A stretch of DNA of 64,000 bases, from assembly GCA_951799425.1 (NCBI GenBank), contig OX637396.1, positions 11,197,701-11,261,700 of the forward strand, read 5' to 3'. This stretch comes from Ilex aquifolium. Taxonomy: Eukaryota > Streptophyta > Magnoliopsida > Aquifoliales > Aquifoliaceae. Below, piece by piece: positions 11,201 to 21,520 of this stretch; position 1 is the first letter of the stretch, and each line of letters opens with the position of its first letter. Under the pieces are notes generated by a model. The model was not told the origin of the DNA. It worked only from the letters and a program-made list of their open reading frames with translations, and did not search any database. Made by a program: the position numbers and the translations under genes.

Positions 11201-13090
11201 TTCTTGCTTAGGCAACTCCTCAAAGGTGGGAATCCATTTTGTTACCCCTTTCAACTCTTCCATGCTCACTTCCTCATCTAACTTTACAAGTTCAACAAGG
11301 TCCTCCTCCATGCAGTCCAACATCCCTTCTAATTTCACTTGCTCCTCAATCAACGTGTCGATTCTATTGATCTCGTTCACCTCCACATCATCCCCGGGTT
11401 GTTTTGCTAAATTGAACACATTCAACTCCATGGTCATGTTCCCAAAAGCCAACTTCATTAGACCATTCCTGCAATTAATCACAGCATTAGCGGTAGCAAG
11501 AAAAGGTCTTCCAAGAATAACGGGGATTTGGGAATTAAGGTTAGCAACCGGGTGTGTATCTAATACAATAAAATCGACTGGAAAGTAAAAATTGTCAACT
11601 TGGACAAGCACATCTTCCACTACTCCCCTTGGTGTGCGTATGCTCCGGTCCGCCAGTTGAAGTGTAACTGAGGTGGGCTTCAACTCTTCAAGCTTGAGTT
11701 GTTGGTACATGGAGTAAGGAAGAAGATTGACGCTCGCCCCCAAGTCAAGCAATGCTTGCTCAACCCGGCAATTCCCAATGGTGATGGCAATTGTTGGACA
11801 ACCGGGATCCTTGAATTTTGGAGGAGTGTTGGTCCTCAATATGGAGCTCACTTGTTCGGTGAGAAATGCCTTCTTTCGGACATTCAACTTCCTTTTCACC
11901 GTGCATAGGTCCTTCAATATCTTGGCACATGACGGAATTTGCTTGATGGCATCAAGGAGCGGGATGTTGATTTTCACCTGCTTAAACAAATCCAAAATGT
12001 CAGAATAATTAGCCACCTTGACAGGTGACTTCAACCGATGGGGAAAAGGGGCAGGTATAGAAGGAGAGCATAACCCATTATCAATCAAATGTTCTTTATC
12101 AACCCCATCTCTTTCACTCGACTCACCCTTGTCGACCACACTTTCTTTGGCCTCACTCTCAATTTCTTTCTCATTTGGCAATGTGGCCTTTGGTGTTAAC
12201 TTTGGCACCACCATCTTTTCAATTTGTTTACCACTCCTAAGTGTGGTGACGGCTTTGAGTTGCTCACAACTCTCCTGGGAAGTTTCGGCCAACTCAACCA
12301 CATTTTGACCTTTGGGATTTTGTTGGGGTTGAGAGGGAAATTTTCCCTTCTCTTGTTGAGACAACCCAATGGCATTGGTGATCTTGGTGAGTTGGGCCGA
12401 AATGTCCTTATTGAAGGTGGTTTGGCTTTGAATGAAGGCATGTACCACATCTTCTAGACTCCGTTTATGAGGTGGTTGGTAGCTGGAAGAACTAGATGGG
12501 CCTTGTCCGGAAAAATTCTGTGGGGGAGGGTTGGATTGGTATCCTTGTGGATTGGACCGTGGGTATTGGGAGCTTGAAGTTTGCCCCTGACCTTGATGTT
12601 GGGATTGGTACGGACCTTGCTTGGGAGGTGCAGGAGGTGTATATGTGTTTGAGCCATAAGGAATGGGGTTCTCATTCCTCCAACTGAAATTAGGGTGATC
12701 ACGATACCCCGAATTGTAAGTGTTGGGATTTGGAGGAAATGATTGCCTTGGTTGGTTGAAGGCATTAACTTGGTCATGGTATGCCTCCTTAAGTGCCGGG
12801 ATGCTCGGACACTCCGATGTGGAATGCTCGACACCACCACAAACAGAACAAACCTCCTCGGCTCTTGACACATGAGAGACATTTCGTCTCCTCTCCACCT
12901 CAAGGCTATCCACTTTCCTAGACAATTTGGAAATTTGGGAAAGTAGATCCTCACGGTCTTTTAAGTCATACACCCCCCCCCCGTGGTGGTTGACTACTAC
13001 CCGGCATTGTCCTAGGTATGTCATCCGGATCCTGAACACCCCAAGTTTGTGCCTTTTCAGCGAGGGTACCAAAATAGTCAAGGGCCTCAT
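8249..13090 (-). CDS. Athila-like pol polyprotein (gag C-terminus, protease, RT, RNase H, integrase)
   Basis: An uninterrupted frame of 1613 codons ending in TAA at 8249. The ATG at 13090 is not the true start, because the frame joins gag through the G run at 12973-12982. Domains by residue: CCHC zinc knuckle C-x2-C-x4-H-x4-C at 81-94; aspartic protease [10 protein letters not shown] near 449; RT with CIDYRKLNL near 792 and the catalytic FMDD near 893; RNase H from [14 protein letters not shown] near 1034, with [10 protein letters not shown] and NVVADHLSR; integrase zinc finger H-x-H...CDRC near 1250-1285; integrase core D in IDFMGP near 1317, D in SDGGSHF near 1374 and E in GQAELANRE near 1410; and a GPY-type C-terminal module ([10 protein letters not shown]). 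All catalytic residues are present. The product would copy element RNA in cytoplasmic particles and integrate the DNA. Confidence 0.95.
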   Translation of the reverse strand: MRPLTILVPSLKRHKLGVFRIRMTYLGQCRVVVNHHGGGVYDLKDREDLLSQISKLSRKVDSLEVERRRNVSHVSRAEEVCSVCGGVEHSTSECPSIPALKEAYHDQVNAFNQPRQSFPPNPNTYNSGYRDHPNFSWRNENPIPYGSNTYTPPAPPKQGPYQSQHQGQGQTSSSQYPRSNPQGYQSNPPPQNFSGQGPSSSSSYQPPHKRSLEDVVHAFIQSQTTFNKDISAQLTKITNAIGLSQQEKGKFPSQPQQNPKGQNVVELAETSQESCEQLKAVTTLRSGKQIEKMVVPKLTPKATLPNEKEIESEAKESVVDKGESSERDGVDKEHLIDNGLCSPSIPAPFPHRLKSPVKVANYSDILDLFKQVKINIPLLDAIKQIPSCAKILKDLCTVKRKLNVRKKAFLTEQVSSILRTNTPPKFKDPGCPTIAITIGNCRVEQALLDLGASVNLLPYSMYQQLKLEELKPTSVTLQLADRSIRTPRGVVEDVLVQVDNFYFPVDFIVLDTHPVANLNSQIPVILGRPFLATANAVINCRNGLMKLAFGNMTMELNVFNLAKQPGDDVEVNEINRIDTLIEEQVKLEGMLDCMEEDLVELVKLDEEVSMEELKGVTKWIPTFEELPKQEKKIFRSEEQKPNLELKPLPSHLKYAYLGEGDTFPVIISSTLNNEQEKELLEVLRRHKGAIGWTIADIKGINPTICTHRIYLEEDGKPSRQPQRRLNPIMKDVVRDEVLKLLDVGIIFPISDSKWVSPTQVVPKKSGVTVVENEENELIPTRVITGWRVCIDYRKLNLCTKKDHFPIPFLDQVLERVAGHLFYCFLDGYSGYNQIEIALEDQEKTTFTCPYGTFAYRRMPFGLCNAPGTFQRCMMGIFSDMVEKIVEVFMDDFSVFGDSFKGCLENLEKVLERCEEKNLVLNWEKCHFMVTEGIVLGHIVSARGIEVDKSKVEAISNLPTPTTIKGIRSFLGHAGFYRRFIQNFSALARPLTNLLSKDVPFEWSHECEASFKKLKSMLVTPPIMQPPNWDLPFELMCDASDYAIGAVLGQRKDNRPHVIHYASKTLNEAQMNYTTTEKELLAVVFALDKFRSYIIGSPIVIFTDHSALKYLLSKQDAKPRLIRWILLLQEFDLTIKDKKGVENVVADHLSRLVAQETNEHIPIPDSFPDEQLLSIHSHCPWYADICNYLATGQIPPHWSSEDKRRFMADVKYFYFDNPYLFKYCPDQIMRRCVPENEQRNVLAFCHSQACGGHFSAKKTSSKILQSGFYWPSLIKDCISFCKECDRCQRLGSVTQRNMMPLSPILVIEIFDCWGIDFMGPFPMSFGYLYILLAVDYVSKWVEAIPTKTNDHRVVVKFLKENIFSRFGMPRALISDGGSHFCNRPVASLVLKYGVTHKVSTAYHPQTNGQAELANREIKTILEKTVNPNRKDWSERLIDALWAYRTAYKTVLGMSPYRLVYGKACHLPVEMEHKAYWAIKTLNFNMRMAGNHRMLEMNELEEIRRDAYESSKISKERAKIFHDNSIVRKSFEPGQKVLLYNSRLSIFPGKLRSRWDGPYLVKVAYPNGAVEITNLKDGQTFKVNGQRLKPFFEGFENQVVEEELTDPVYPDVVEE

Positions 13091-13979
13091 CGGGGTCTTT
13101 GTTCAAGAAATCCCCATTGCACATCATATCTATGAATTGTCTATGGTTTGGGGTGATTCCTTCGTAGAAGAAAGTCACCAATTGCCATGAGTTAAAACCA
13201 TGATGTGGTATGGAGTGAAGTAGATCCTTATAACGATCCCAACATTGATAAAACTGCTCATTGGGTTTTTCAGAAAAGTTTTGGATTTCCTTTTTCAAAA
13301 AGGTGGTTCGATGAACCAGGAAAAAATTTTTTAAGAAAAAGGAGACAATGTTATCCCATGACAGCATAGTCCGGGGTCCCATGGAATCAAGCCACACTCT
13401 TGCCTTCCCATCCATAGAGAAAGGGAACAATTTCATCCTGGCTATCTCTTCCAAATTGTGATTTGGGAGAAACGTTGCAACCATTTCCTCGTAAGACCTT
13501 ATGTGGTTATACGGGTTTTCATTTTCAACCCCCCTGAATTTGGGGATTAGTTGCAACATCCACGGTTTCAACACAAAAAGGTGATGTTGGACAGGGTGAC
13601 GGATGCATGATGGTGTGGTGCTGCGGGTAGGTTGAAGGTACTCTTGCATAGTTTTTGCCTCAAAATCAAGTGGGATGTTCCCTTCATTCCTTGGTGGGGG
13701 AAAATGCGCTTGTTGGTTGGGCATTCTAGGTGGTTGCACTCCCCCACCTCCTTGCCTATTCGGGTTGACACCCACATTGTCAAATTGATCGGGAGGGGGA
13801 TAGTGTAATCTTGGGTCATGCTCCCCATGTTCGGGTATTCCCCCACCCCTTTGGTCATTTAGGTTTGCACCTATATTTTCAACATTGTCACCCACATTCT
13901 CGGGTGGGTCTTGGTCGATGTTCATGTTGGGTCCTAAGGGTTGTCTAACTAATCGGTGATAGTCGTCCCTTCCCCACAT
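12966..13979 (-). CDS. Athila-like gag
   Basis: A 337-codon frame from the ATG at 13979. An Asn/Gly/Pro-rich N-terminal half is followed by a retrotransposon gag domain at about residues 140-260 ([49 protein letters not shown]). The zinc knuckle is in the overlapping pol frame. The frame ends just after PPRGGGV at the run of ten G on the sense strand (12973-12982). The pol frame continues from the same place with [16 protein letters not shown], so gag and pol are separated by one base in this run. Either a true indel, a sequencing error in the homopolymer, or slippage could explain it. Gag forms the particle that packages element RNA. Confidence 0.9.
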   Translation of the reverse strand: MWGRDDYHRLVRQPLGPNMNIDQDPPENVGDNVENIGANLNDQRGGGIPEHGEHDPRLHYPPPDQFDNVGVNPNRQGGGGVQPPRMPNQQAHFPPPRNEGNIPLDFEAKTMQEYLQPTRSTTPSCIRHPVQHHLFVLKPWMLQLIPKFRGVENENPYNHIRSYEEMVATFLPNHNLEEIARMKLFPFSMDGKARVWLDSMGPRTMLSWDNIVSFFLKNFFLVHRTTFLKKEIQNFSEKPNEQFYQCWDRYKDLLHSIPHHGFNSWQLVTFFYEGITPNHRQFIDMMCNGDFLNKDPDEALDYFGTLAEKAQTWGVQDPDDIPRTMPGSSQPPRGGGV

Positions 13980-14116
13980 GCAACAAAATATCTATACAAA
14001 TGAAATTATCCACAAACAAGAATATGTACACGAAACAACGTACCTCAGCCCGTGATGAAGATCACGGGACTTACCTTCGTTGTTCGGAAATCACTTCCTT
14101 GATTTGAAACTTGCCT

Positions 14117-14134
14117 TCCCCGGCAACGGCGCCA
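14117..14134 (-). promoter_or_regulatory. Primer binding site, complementary to tRNA-Asp
   Basis: On the plus strand TCCCCGGCAACGGCGCCA equals the 3' end of plant tRNA-Asp(GUC), CCA included, over 18 bases. It lies 3 bases inside the 5' LTR (14138-15989), as needed for minus-strand DNA priming. Confidence 0.95.
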
Positions 14135-14137
14135 AAA

Positions 14138-15989
14138 TGATTGTCACAAAAACGATATCTTTCCTAACCCCTAATTACTATCCCTCAATGTATGCAATGT
14201 ATGGACGGGGGAGAAGAATTTTTTCCCCTAGGGATAGTGTCAAAAGGAAGGGCAATGAGGAAAGGGAAATGGGAAAATGTAAGTATAGGATATGTATGCA
14301 CAAAAATGCTCCCCAATCGCAAGGAGACTTTCGTGTGTCGTGAGTTACTTGGAAGAGTATTCCAAGGTCGTATCCACAGGGAAGGTAGTGAATCAAGGTT
14401 GAAATGATTTGGTAAAACAAGAAAATGTAAAATCTTTAGTCTTGAAAGTTGATTGGTGAATTTTATGCTAATGAAAATGTAATGATAATATAAATGTTGG
14501 CAATTCCAAAAGATCACTCCAATGGGTATACCACCTCAACTCAAATCACTCCTCCTATTGAGCATGAATGAACGCTTGAATCACGGAAAGCCGAGGATGG
14601 CATCGATGAGTATCTAAGCATGAATCGTGACTAAGCCTACGGTTTATCAAAGACTCATCGACACATCCATCTTCTATCCGGTCAAAACGAACCATTTGAC
14701 TCTAAAGGGAAAGAGGAGAAATAGTTGAAATGGTATCCCCAAGGGAGATCCCTCTTGGTCTTGCCAACTAGAGGATTTAGCTACTCATACTTGGAATGGA
14801 AATAACTATGTAATGGAAAAGCATTCAAATCTATGAACTTCTAAGGTGGCTAAATATCAGAATTTATGAGCTAAAAGAACATGTATTTAAACCCATTGCA
14901 TAGTTATGAAAGATGAAATACTTGGAGCATTAATGGTGAAGCATTAAATGAACATTGAACTAACAAAACATGAAGGAAAAACAACATTCATGGCATTCAA
15001 TGAACTACTAAGAGTCTTACTCAAGATTACAAGACAATGCAGTAGAAGAATATGCAAAAATCACAACTTTCTCTCTCTAGAAATTACTGTTCATCTCCTT
15101 CTCCGCCCAGACTTTCTCTCTCTAAAAACCTATTACAAAAAATATGCTCTCTAATCCCCCTGGCTTCCTGGTCATCCCCATCCTTGGAGAACATTTCTTT
15201 CTCCAAAACGTGCCTGGGTATCCCCTGAAGCTTCAGCAGCAGAGCCTAGTCTGCAGGCTTGGACCAGGAAGATGCAGCAACTCCCTGCACCCCAACTTGC
15301 CTTCTTGGTGTAATTTCCTTTGCTATGGAGAAAAGCCCCTTTTTCCCTTCACTCCCCATTCTGGAGAAGAGGAAGTCTCCCATCTGTTTTTGTCTCAGAG
15401 GAGTGCAGCAGCCAGGGACAGACAGGAAGTGGCAGAGCATGTCTGCCTACCCAGCTCATCCCATCCTCTCTCTCTTCATTCAATGCTTTAAATCCACAAG
15501 TCTAGAAGGGAGTGTGAGTCCTGATGAATAGAAAGGTGGGCGTATCAGAGAGAAGCATGGAGGGGTCCACAAGACAGCTGAGCAGATCTGCAGAGTTTGG
15601 GCACTTCAGGGAATCAGTACCGGTACTGGGTACTGGTACCATTTGGTACCGGTACCGAGTACCGGTACTGCGATTCCAGTAGGTTTTGGGTACCGGTACT
15701 GGGTACCGGTACCATTTGGTACCGGTACCGAGTACCGGTACTGTTCTGCATCCTTTTCTGAATTTCTTGATTTCTTGCTCCCGATCTATCCTCGAACTAT
15801 CATTCCCACTCCTTTCATCCCAAGTGGTATGGGAGGGTCTTTAAAGGCCATATTTAGCTTCATTCAACTACAAGAACAACAACTTGATGTTAAGACTTCA
15901 AGTGGCATAACGTACATAATTTAAAGCTCTAAAGTAAGTGAAATGAGTTGATTAGCATCTTAAAGATATGCAAAGTTGTGTGCTAATCA
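14138..15989 (-). repeat. Athila-like 5' LTR (right copy, 1852 bp)
   Basis: Same termini as the left LTR. By eye it differs at three positions (near 14818, 15084 and 15220), each a C/T or G/A transition, and by one 29-bp expansion in the minisatellite. Confidence 0.95.
15617..15743. repeat. GGTACC/ACCGGT minisatellite in Athila 5' LTR, expanded
   Basis: The array is 29 bp longer than in the other LTR. The extra unit ends TACTGGTACCATTTG and carries one C-to-T change in its ACCGGT core. Because both LTRs start identical at insertion, the array changed length since, or through recombination. Confidence 0.95.
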
Positions 15990-15994
15990 CCTTT
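15990..15994. repeat. Target site duplication CCTTT (right) of Athila-like element
   Basis: Matches 2416-2420 exactly and follows the CA end of the right LTR. Confidence 0.95.
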
Positions 15995-16085
15995 CGCTTG
16001 CCAGATCTACCGCCCTTCATCAATTCCTCAACTTTAGCCTGGAGCTCTTTAGGAGTAGACTTTATGGTGGAGGGACTTGGAAGGT
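15990..16085 (-). pseudogene. Tat-1 antisense gene, exon 3, 5' portion
   Basis: It follows a splice acceptor CAACTCAG at 16086 and reads STPKELQAKVEELMKGGRS, matching SSEELQAKVELLRKSGKGS in Tat-2. It is cut at 15990 by the Athila-like insertion and resumes at 2420. Confidence 0.65.
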
Positions 16086-16151
16086 CTGAGTTGAATCAGG
16101 AGATATAAAGAAAACGAAAGAGGAGGAGGAAGAAAGTGTTGATGATATTAC

Positions 16152-16323
16152 CTTCTTCGGCGCTTACAGCAGATATTGGAATAGCTAAGGTCGCCGATGG
16201 GGGGGCTCAGACCTAACTCCACCAGATATCGAGGCTCGATGAGATCAACGTATCTCTCTGACTTGATTTTTCCCAATTTCAATAGCACCCTGTTATCTTC
16301 AGGGCTGAACTCAGGCCGACCAC
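16152..16323 (-). pseudogene. Tat-1 antisense gene, exon 2
   Basis: A 172-base exon between acceptor TTTTATAG at 16324 and donor GTAATATC at 16151. It encodes GRPEFSPEDNRVLLKLGKIK and RYVDLIEPRYLVELGLSPP. The Tat-2 exon at 34930-35112 encodes TRPELSAEDEEVKLKLVKCD, which supports the exon model through conservation of the protein and the splice sites. Confidence 0.65.
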
Positions 16324-16409
16324 CTATAAAAAAAAATATGCAAGTAAGAGCAAAGCAAGAGGCTCATAAGTTCCAGATTAAAGCTCAGCCAGCTTGAGTA
16401 AAGACTCAC

Positions 16410-17202
16410 CCAAGTTTTCTGGCCTAGACCAGGCCATAGGGATACCAAGAGTATCAATTTTATCAGCAGGATTATACTCCCAGTTGGTACCCCCAACAAA
16501 AAAGAAGTGCTTTTTCCACCCTTTGTGAGAAGTTGGGAGGTCGGAAATGATCTTCCTAGCAGCGTTTCACTTAGAGATATATAGAAAGCCTTCAGAAGAG
16601 GTCAGCTTGACATTGAAAAGTTTCATAAGCAGAGAAAGGCTAGGAACTCTGAGTTTATGCTTGTTAAAGATGACTAAAAGGCCTACCATAACGCCATAGA
16701 AATTGGGGGAGAGCTGGGAAGGGCATACATTGAAGTGCTGCAGAACAACCTTGATAAAGGGGTGCAGGGGAAAGCGAAGGCCGTTCTCAAAAGCAGCAAG
16801 GAAGAAGCAGACCCTCTTACGCACTTGTTCTACGTAATAGATGGACCTATCCGGGCACCAGGGTTCGACTCCAGGAGGAAAGCCATATCGAGCTTTGTAA
16901 GCTCTCATCAATGCAGGGGCCTCTCTACTATAGCCCACGGACTCTGCACACCTAAAGGCAGCCCCCAGGTATGAAGATTTATCAGCAACCCCAACTCCAC
17001 TCACCTTGCCCTTACCTTTGTCAGGCTTGGGGGGCACGGGAGAAGATGTAGAAGGGGGCTCCTCAGTGCCGACCTTGGCTTCCACAGCCTCCACACCAGG
17101 AAAATTGTCAATCTCATCACCTACATCCCCTAAATCGGTGTCCTCAGACCGATCGCCTAGAAGGGAAACAAAGGAACGGGTAGCACCAGAAGAGGCAGAC
17201 AT
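16410..17202 (-). pseudogene. Tat-1 antisense gene, exon 1 (PF04195-type domain)
   Basis: The start is taken at the ATG at 17202 (MSASSGATRSF), aligned with MDASSRATRSS of Tat-2. An acidic and Pro/Lys-rich N-terminal part (PPKPDKGKGKVSGVG) is followed by the domain ARYGFPPGVEPWCPD, ENGLRFPLHPFIKVVLQHF, VCPSQLSPNFYGVM and SSEGFLYISK. These are the hallmarks of the 'putative gypsy type transposon' family (PF04195, from memory). A TGA near 16566 follows YISK where Tat-2 has CGG (Arg); the frame continues to the donor GTGAGTCTT at 16409. Such antisense genes between pol and the 3' LTR are known in Tat-lineage elements; their function is unknown. Confidence 0.7.
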
Positions 17203-17864
17203 GATTGGGCAAGAAAATGAAAGATTAAAGGAACGGTAAAGGGGGGGAACACTAATCAAACTCTCTCTAATAACCCTAGGGTCAGCACAATAACTCCCAA
17301 CAGCAAGAATGTGCACAATAGAGCTCCAGTCCACAAAGCGAGGAAGAGGGGATAGACAACAATCACGATTCCAGCAATAAAAGAACCGAAAAGACCAAAA
17401 ACGTAATAACCACCTCGAACTCGAGGGATCCAGAACGAGGAAAGATGTGAAAAGGGGGCAGAAAGAACGTACCTAGTTGGGAGAGAGCGACGAACAAGAA
17501 TCCGGGGCCAAATCAAAAGGGGAAGCACTATGAGTACTCGAATCGAACACAGGAAAACCAATTTTGAGTAAAAATCAGAAAGCTTTGAGACAGAAAGCAG
17601 AGGATTCGCAGAAGTAAGAAGTTTGAAGAACAAAGAAGAAGTTGAACAGTGGGAAAAGGCGGTTCAGATAGCCGTTTGGGTATTTAAAGCTTGAGGGACG
17701 TGGGCTGAAACGTGCGCGGGAATCGAGGAAGGCCATGATTGCTGTAAACCGTCAAAAGGCTTCAGTCACGTGCAAGTCAAGGTCAGCCACGCGCATATCC
17801 AGCTCGGTGTGGAAAAAGCTCAACCCCTATCCAAGCAAGCTCGAGACAAGGGCTGGGGGACAAC
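17203..17864. other. Leader of antisense gene and Tat-1 3' untranslated DNA
   Basis: No sense gene is seen. The minus strand holds the presumed leader and promoter of the antisense gene; a similar stretch is at 36015-36480 in Tat-2. Conserved upstream frames (VPPLYRSFNL in both) lack a conserved ATG and may be leader sequence. The last 15 bases are the PPT. Confidence 0.45.
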
Positions 17865-18318
17865 TGATGATACCTAAAATAAACTCCAAACATGAGCTCA
17901 GGAAATGAGCTCAGCTCAAGAGCTCAGGTAAGGTATGCAGAGCTCTACCAACCAGAACTTAGCTCGTAAGATCGGATAAGACAAGCAGAGCTCATCCAAG
18001 CCATAATCAGAGCTCGTCCAGCCAGTATTGGAGCTCCCCGAAGCAAGGCAATAGGGGAAAGGATGAGGAGACAGCAAGACGATAGCTGACACCTCCAAAG
18101 TAGGAGTCAAGCTGGAATCAAGGCATAAAACCCTTAACCAACCAAGATCCTCTCCAAATACTAAGGAGGATCTCATGGTAGAAGGCAAAGATCTCGGGAT
18201 ATAGACCGTTAAAGCCAGCCATATGGAGTTTTAGGTAACTCCGGAACTGGAGAGAGAAAGGAGGGAAGATCCCTTCATTATAGGAAGTAAAATCGGATTA
18301 GAGGTAAGCAAGAGGCTA
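17865..18318 (+). repeat. Truncated Tat LTR shared by Tat-1 and Tat-2 (U3 only)
   Basis: It begins TGATGATACCTAAAATAAAC and aligns with the LTR at 36652 (TGATGATACTTAAAATAAAC) through GGTAAGCAAGAGGCTA. The Tat-2 3' LTR then continues TATAAAAAGG (TATA box). Here the sequence jumps to TTCCCCCATTAACAACGAG and the gag ATG at 18339. TATA box, R, U5, PBS and gag leader are therefore all missing. It is the 3' LTR of Tat-1 and at the same time the 5' LTR of Tat-2. Confidence 0.75.
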
Positions 18319-18338
18319 ATTCCCCCATTAACAACGAG

Positions 18339-19463
18339 ATGGAGGCCCTTTGCCTCGTCAACCAACGTTTGCTAAGGGAAAACGCAAAGCTATCGAAGCT
18401 CATACAACGCCCACAGGAGGCACGACCGGCCCAAGAAGGCCAGAATAATCCCCCTCACAGGGAACAACGACACTTGGACCCCCTTAGAGAGGTCAACGAA
18501 GGAGGAGAAAACAGCCAGACCAGGGGGTATGTTCCTTACCTACCCCCTAGGAATGGCCACAACGAAGAAGTGCAAAGTCAGAACGATGGGGGCGAGAGGG
18601 ACGATTTTTTCCCTTACCAGCAGGACAGGAGAGAGCAGCACTGAGAGCAACGCTTCAAGGACATCCAGCAAGAGCTCAGCCACATGAAGGAGGCTGTAAA
18701 GAGCAAGGCTCCGGTTACAATGGACGCCCTAGTACAACAGACCGAGTCCCCATTCACCACTGGAGTGCTGCACTTTCCTCTCCCACCAAAGTTCAGGATG
18801 CCACAAATAGAGGTCTTTGACGGAACGAAAGATCCCGTAGATCATCTCAACACTTACAAGAATCAGATGGAGCTGCATGGATACCAGGATCCTGTACGTT
18901 GCAGAGTCTTTGCCATCACGTTGAAAGGCTCTGCCCTAGCCTGGTTTCACAGGCTCCCACCAGCCTCGATCTCATCCTTTAAAGAGCTCTCCATAGCTTT
19001 TGTATCTCACTTTATAGGAGCTCGGATATACAGAAAACCGAGCTACCACCTACTGAATGTGAAACAGGGACCCCAAGAGAACCTGAGGTCTTATGTCCAA
19101 AGGTTCAACTCGGAGTCACTAAAAGTAGACGTCCCAGACGAGAAGTTTGCCATAACTGCCTTCATAGCTGGATTGGGAGTGCAATCCAAGGACTTGATGT
19201 TCTCCATATCCAAGAACCCTCAGGCAAGCATGGCCGAGGTGTTGGCTAAGGCAGAGAAGTACATAAACGGTGAGGAAGCCCTCCTCTCAAAGGTGGGGAG
19301 CTCATCCACGCAAAAAGATAAAGGGAAAGAAGAGAAAAAGAGGGACCGAAGTCCCAGAAGAGAAAGGGGACGTGATAGGTCTCCAAGAAGAGACAGAGAC
19401 CGCTCCCCAAAAAGGAGAGGTAACGTTAGGGATCGTTTAGGCCCACCGCAGCCAGAGCTGTAG
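18339..19463 (+). pseudogene. Tat-2 gag
   Basis: It starts at the ATG at 18339 (MEALCLVNQRLLRENAKLSK, a short helical start). The gag domain at about 18790-19270 contains VFDGTKDPVDHLNTYKNQME, AFAITLKGSALAWF-type sequence (here VFAITLKGSALAWFHRLPP), and FNSESLKVDVPDEKFAITAF. A Lys/Arg/Asp-rich tail (RDRSPRRERGRDRSPRRDRD) follows. An in-frame TGA at 18642-18644 and a TAG at 19461-19463 break it; the frame continues after both. Gag would form the particle; this copy cannot make it whole. Confidence 0.85.
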
Positions 19464-20447
19464 CCAAGGTATCCACCTCGGCAGCTCACTCCTCTAACTG
19501 CAACGGTGTCCCAAATCTTATATGAGGTACAGAATGAGAAGTTCTTAAAGTGGCCACCTTGAATGAAGGCAGACCCAGCAAAGAGGGATCCCACCAAGTA
19601 CTGCGAGTTCCATAGAGATCATGGTCATCACACTGACGATTACATCCAGTTGAAGAAGGAGATTGAATACCTGATTCAACGAGGGCATCTGCGCCGCTAT
19701 GTTGCTCCAGACAATCAGAATCAAGCTCTTCCACCTCCACCACCTCGACATCAAGCCCCTCCTCAGCATCAACAGCCCCTGGGGGAAATCAGAGTGATAT
19801 CCAGAGGATTTGTAGGAGGTGGGGAATCCAGCTCTGCTAGAAAGGCCCACCTACGGAGAATCAGAGCTGGAGAAGCATTGGAGGTTCACACTGTGTCCAA
19901 GGCACCCCGGATAAGCACCACTATAACCTTCTCCGACTCAGACTTGGAAGGATGCCAGCATCCCCACGATGATCCACTGGTAGTAAGAGCTGTAGTGGCA
20001 AACAGAACAATTCATCGAATCCTAATTGACAACGGGAGCTCGGCAGACATCATTTTTGTCTCTGCCTTTGATAAAATGGACATAGGAAGGGAGAAGCTAG
20101 AGCCAGTGAGTGCTCACCTGTTGGGATTTTCCGGGGAGAGAGTATTACCACTAGGATCCATCCAGCTTGTGCTCACCATGGGAGACCCTCCGTGTCAAGC
20201 CACCACAATGGTGAAGTTCCTGGTGGTGAATGGTCCTTCCGCATACAACATGCTACTGGGAAGACCTTCTTTTAATGCCATGAAGGCCATCCCCTCTGCC
20301 TATCACCTAATGGTAAAATTTCCTACGAAAAATGGGGTAGGAGTAGTCCGAGGAGACCAGCGTATAGCCAGGGAATGCTACACAGCTTCGATGAAGCAGA
20401 AAGAGGTTGAGAGCATCCATGTGGATGAGCTCGACATGAGGGACTAG
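19464..20447 (+). pseudogene. Tat-2 gag-protease junction and aspartic protease
   Basis: Same frame as gag, interrupted by a TGA just before 19563. It begins with the Tat-type Cys/His motif KYCEFHRDHGHHTDDY at about 19596, then a Pro/Gln-rich linker. The protease active site is IDNGSSADIIF at about 20025, with the flap-region sequence LGFSGERVLPLGSI. A TAG at 20445-20447 interrupts the frame. The surrounding GAC-TAG-CTG fits loss of a CAG codon. Confidence 0.8.
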
Positions 20448-20462
20448 CTGGACACGAGACCA

Positions 20463-21520
20463 ATGCCGTCAGAAGAGCTGGAACCTGTTCAGCTTGACGA
20501 AAAACCAGAACACCTCGTTTACATCGGATCCAAGCTGAGCAGAGAAATTAAGGATCTTCTCATTCGTTTTCTGAAAGAAAACATCGGGGTGTTCGCTTGG
20601 AAGCAAGAAGACATGGAAGGTATTGACCCCTCAGTTATTACCCACAAGCTAAGCGTGAACCCAACTTGCAAGCCTGTTAAACAGAAGAGAAGGAGTTTTG
20701 CCTCAGAAAGACAAAAGGCAATCAACGAGGAGGTCAGCAAACTCCTCCACGTCAAGGCAATCAGGGAAGTAGACTATCCCGTCTGGTTAGCCAATGTGGT
20801 TCTTGTCAAGAAGACCAATGGCAAGTGGCGGCTCTGCATTGACTTCACTGATCTCAATCGCGCATGCCCCAAGGACAGCTTCCCCCTACCTCGGATTGAC
20901 CTCATAGTGGACGCCACAGCCGGCCACGAGCTCCTCAGCTTCATGGATGCCTTTTCAGGCTATAATCAGATCAGAATGGACTCCAACGACTAGGAGAAGA
21001 CCTCTTTTGTCACTGAGCAAGGGACATATTGCTACCAAGTCATGCCTTTTGGGTTGAAAAACGCCGGAGCCACTTACCAGCGGTTGGTGAATAGGATGTT
21101 CCAAAAGCAGATAGGTGCATCCATGGAAGTCTACATCGACGACATGCTAGTAAAGTCGCTGAAGGCAGAACTCCACATCAAGCACCTAGCTGAATCATTC
21201 CAGATCCTAAAGGAGTACAAGATGAAGCTCAACCCTGCGAAGTGTGCATTCGGGGTCTCGGCAGGAAAGTTTCTGGGTTTTATAGTTAGTAGCCGAGGAA
21301 TTGAAACTAACCCAGAGAATGTTAAGGCGGTGTTAGATATGCAATCACCATCCAACACAAGGGAGGTACAATGCTTGACAGGAAGAATAGCTGCCTTGAG
21401 CCGTTTTGTCTCCAGATCAAGCGATAAGTGCCAACCATTCTTTCAAATCTTGAAGAAGGCATTCCAGTGGGATATCAAATGCGAAGAAGCGTTCAAAGCC
21501 CTGAAAAAATTATATGAGTT
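20463..21520 (+). pseudogene. Tat-2 reverse transcriptase
   Basis: Same frame as gag-protease. Motifs: REVDYPVWLANVVLVKKTNG, WRLCIDFTDLNRACPKDSFP, FMDAFSGYNQI, FGLKNAGATYQRLVNRMF, and the catalytic YIDDMLVKS near 21135. A TAG at 20991-20993 replaces a Gln in the expected D-Q-E-K-T-S-F. One extra T at about 21510 (AAAAAATTATATGAG) shifts the frame just before the RNase H connection. The YIDD aspartates are intact. Confidence 0.85.

Larger units (their letters stand above)
2421..15989 (-). mobile_element. Athila-like Ty3/gypsy LTR retrotransposon, full length (13,569 bp)
   Basis: The element is complete: LTRs 2421-4243 and 14138-15989, both TG...CA; tRNA-Asp-type PBS at 14117-14134; PPT at 4244-4255; TSD CCTTT. 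On the minus strand the order is gag, protease, RT, RNase H, integrase, a 2.5-kb spacer and an extra 3' ORF. That order, the [10 protein letters not shown] protease motif and the PBS are typical of Athila. The LTRs differ by 3 substitutions (all C/T or G/A) and one 29-bp array difference, so the insertion is young. It sits inside exon 3 of the Tat-1 antisense gene. The only visible gag-pol lesion is a frameshift at a run of ten G. Activity is not known. Confidence 0.95.
15990..17864 (+). mobile_element. Tat-1 element fragment, right piece (3' region up to its LTR)
   Basis: The other half of Tat-1, carrying the 5' half of its antisense gene, its leader (17203-17640) and about 200 bases of 3' untranslated DNA. 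It ends in GGGCTGGGGGACAAC directly before the TGATGATACC of the LTR at 17865. Tat-2 has GGGCTGAGGGGCAAC before its own LTR at 36652, so this purine-rich stretch is the PPT and the sense strand is plus. Confidence 0.75.

Noticed and set aside
8249-13090. A separate gene starting at the ATG at 13090
   Set aside because: The first 38 codons are the gag region read out of frame; the true frame enters from gag through the G run.
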